Below, piece by piece: positions 4,772 through 5,479 of a DNA stretch of 5,479 nucleotides; position 1 is the stretch's first letter; every line of letters starts with the position of its first letter. The DNA is taken from positions 1 through 5,479 of the forward strand of contig CAIVAX010000228.1 of NCBI GenBank assembly GCA_903903935.1, written 5' to 3'. The notes under the pieces were generated by a model that ran no database searches, was not told the DNA's origin, and saw only the letters and a program-made list of their open reading frames with translations. Made by a program: the position numbers and the translations under genes. Source of the stretch: an uncultured Hyphomicrobiales bacterium. Its GTDB lineage: Bacteria; Pseudomonadota; Alphaproteobacteria; Rhizobiales; Beijerinckiaceae.

Positions 4772-5479
4772 GTGCCTGATCTCGACCCTTCTTCTGACCT
4801 GACCCAAAAGGCCCCCCGATTATGTGTGGAGGCCCGCCTCAGTTTCGGGGCGGACATCGCTTTGGACAAGGACCAGAGCAATTATCTCATCAATGTGATG
4901 CGTTTGGGCGATCAGGACAGGGTCAAACTGTTCAATGGCCAAGATGGCGAATGGCTGGCAAGGCTGGCAGGAGGCTCGAAAAAGTCTGCCCGGCTCATTC
5001 TAGAGGCGCAAATACGGCCTCAAACGCAGTCGCCGGACCTGATCTATCTCTTTGCCCCGCTCAAACATGCCCGCCAAGATTATATGATGCAAAAGGCGAC
5101 CGAAATGGGCGCTAGCCAATTGGTGCCGGTGATGACCCGCCGCACGCAGGTAAGCCGCGTCAATCTTGAGCGCATGCGCGCCAATACGATTGAAGCGGCC
5201 GAGCAATGCGAAATTCTCTCTCTGCCTGTGATCAGCGAACCGATCCGGCTCAACCAAGTGCTGAGCACTTGGCCGCAAGATCGGCTGATGATTTTCTGCG
5301 ATGAAGACACGCCGGTGAAAAACCCCATCGATAGTCTGCAGAAAGCCAAATCTTTAGGTCTGACAAAATGGGCCGTTCTGATTGGTCCAGAAGGCGGCTT
5401 TGAGGAGAGCGAGCGTCGCCTGATCAAAGCCCTGCCGCATGTGATCACTCTGTCATTAGGCCCACGCATCTTGCGCGCC
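4772..5479 (+). CDS. rsmE: 16S rRNA (uracil1498-N3)-methyltransferase RsmE, 3' end outside window
   Basis: RsmE is a SPOUT-fold enzyme that methylates N3 of U1498 of 16S rRNA in the assembled 30S subunit. The 236 residues seen contain the PUA-like N-terminal part (PRLCVEARLSFG at 15-26, NYLINVMRLGDQDRVKLFNGQDGEW at 37-61) and the knot domain: FAPLKHARQDYMMQKATEMGAS at 94-115, RTQV...AAEQCEI at 124-148, LIGPEGGF at 203-210 and LGPRILRA at 229-236, where the S-adenosylmethionine site closes. Probably 10-20 residues are missing at the right edge. The start is GTG 4772: GGAG (4762-4765) lies 6 nt before it, and an in-frame TGA at 4766-4768 excludes anything further upstream. The resulting N-terminus carries about 12 extra polar residues before the usual PRxxV start, with no ATG nearer the conserved region. 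In Rhizobiales I recall glutamate-cysteine ligase often following; that lies outside this window. Confidence 0.94.
   Translation, partial: MPDLDPSSDLTQKAPRLCVEARLSFGADIALDKDQSNYLINVMRLGDQDRVKLFNGQDGEWLARLAGGSKKSARLILEAQIRPQTQSPDLIYLFAPLKHARQDYMMQKATEMGASQLVPVMTRRTQVSRVNLERMRANTIEAAEQCEILSLPVISEPIRLNQVLSTWPQDRLMIFCDEDTPVKNPIDSLQKAKSLGLTKWAVLIGPEGGFEESERRLIKALPHVITLSLGPRILRA

Noticed and set aside
1..5479. Mobile element, phage, CRISPR, toxin-antitoxin or defence system
   Set aside because: No transposase, integrase, repeat-spacer pattern, att-like ends or defence-family motifs were seen; the genes read as core chromosomal.

Overview
The window looks like ordinary chromosomal DNA from an alphaproteobacterium, most likely Hyphomicrobiales (Rhizobiales). 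The basis is the long two-domain form of MsrQ, a protein that reads as DUF6101 (a family I know mainly from this order), alphaproteobacterial-style TrmD and UbiA sequences, and the cluster DUF6101 - ubiA - rsmE, which I recall as conserved in Rhizobiales. GC content is roughly mid-50s percent by eye. I see no rRNA, tRNA, CRISPR array, transposase, phage gene or toxin-antitoxin pair. The gene assignment is by reading motifs, not by database search.

Layout. At 2-355 (+) is the 3' end of a cupin-like protein. It is followed after 35 bp by msrQ (391-1272, +), an eight-helix heme-binding membrane subunit. The msrQ start codon sits at the edge of a perfect 10-bp inverted repeat. msrQ converges with trmD (1269-1952, -) and the two stop codons overlap by 4 bp. 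trmD lies 53 bp downstream of a MAPEG-family membrane protein gene (2006-2416, -), and the two are probably co-transcribed. A 156-bp divergent region separates the MAPEG gene from a DUF6101 gene (2573-3118, +). This in turn converges on a tight minus-strand pair: a small exported four-cysteine protein (4129-4611) and ubiA (3145-4122), with 6 nt between them. A second divergent region of 160 bp leads to rsmE (4772 to the right edge, +), which is cut just after its LGPRILRA motif.

Function. The recognisable genes are housekeeping: ubiquinone synthesis (UbiA), two SPOUT-fold RNA methyltransferases (TrmD for m1G37 in tRNA, RsmE for m3U1498 in 16S rRNA), and a membrane electron-transfer subunit (MsrQ) whose usual partner MsrP is not in view. 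No single pathway ties them together.

I do not see a convincing new biological system. The most interesting items are local. They are the start-codon hairpin of msrQ, a hairpin that hides the ubiA ribosome-binding site and overlaps the stop codon of the upstream gene (a likely translational-coupling device), two adjacent perfect 12-bp palindromes in the exported-protein gene, and trmD lying outside its usual rpsP-rimM-trmD-rplS operon.
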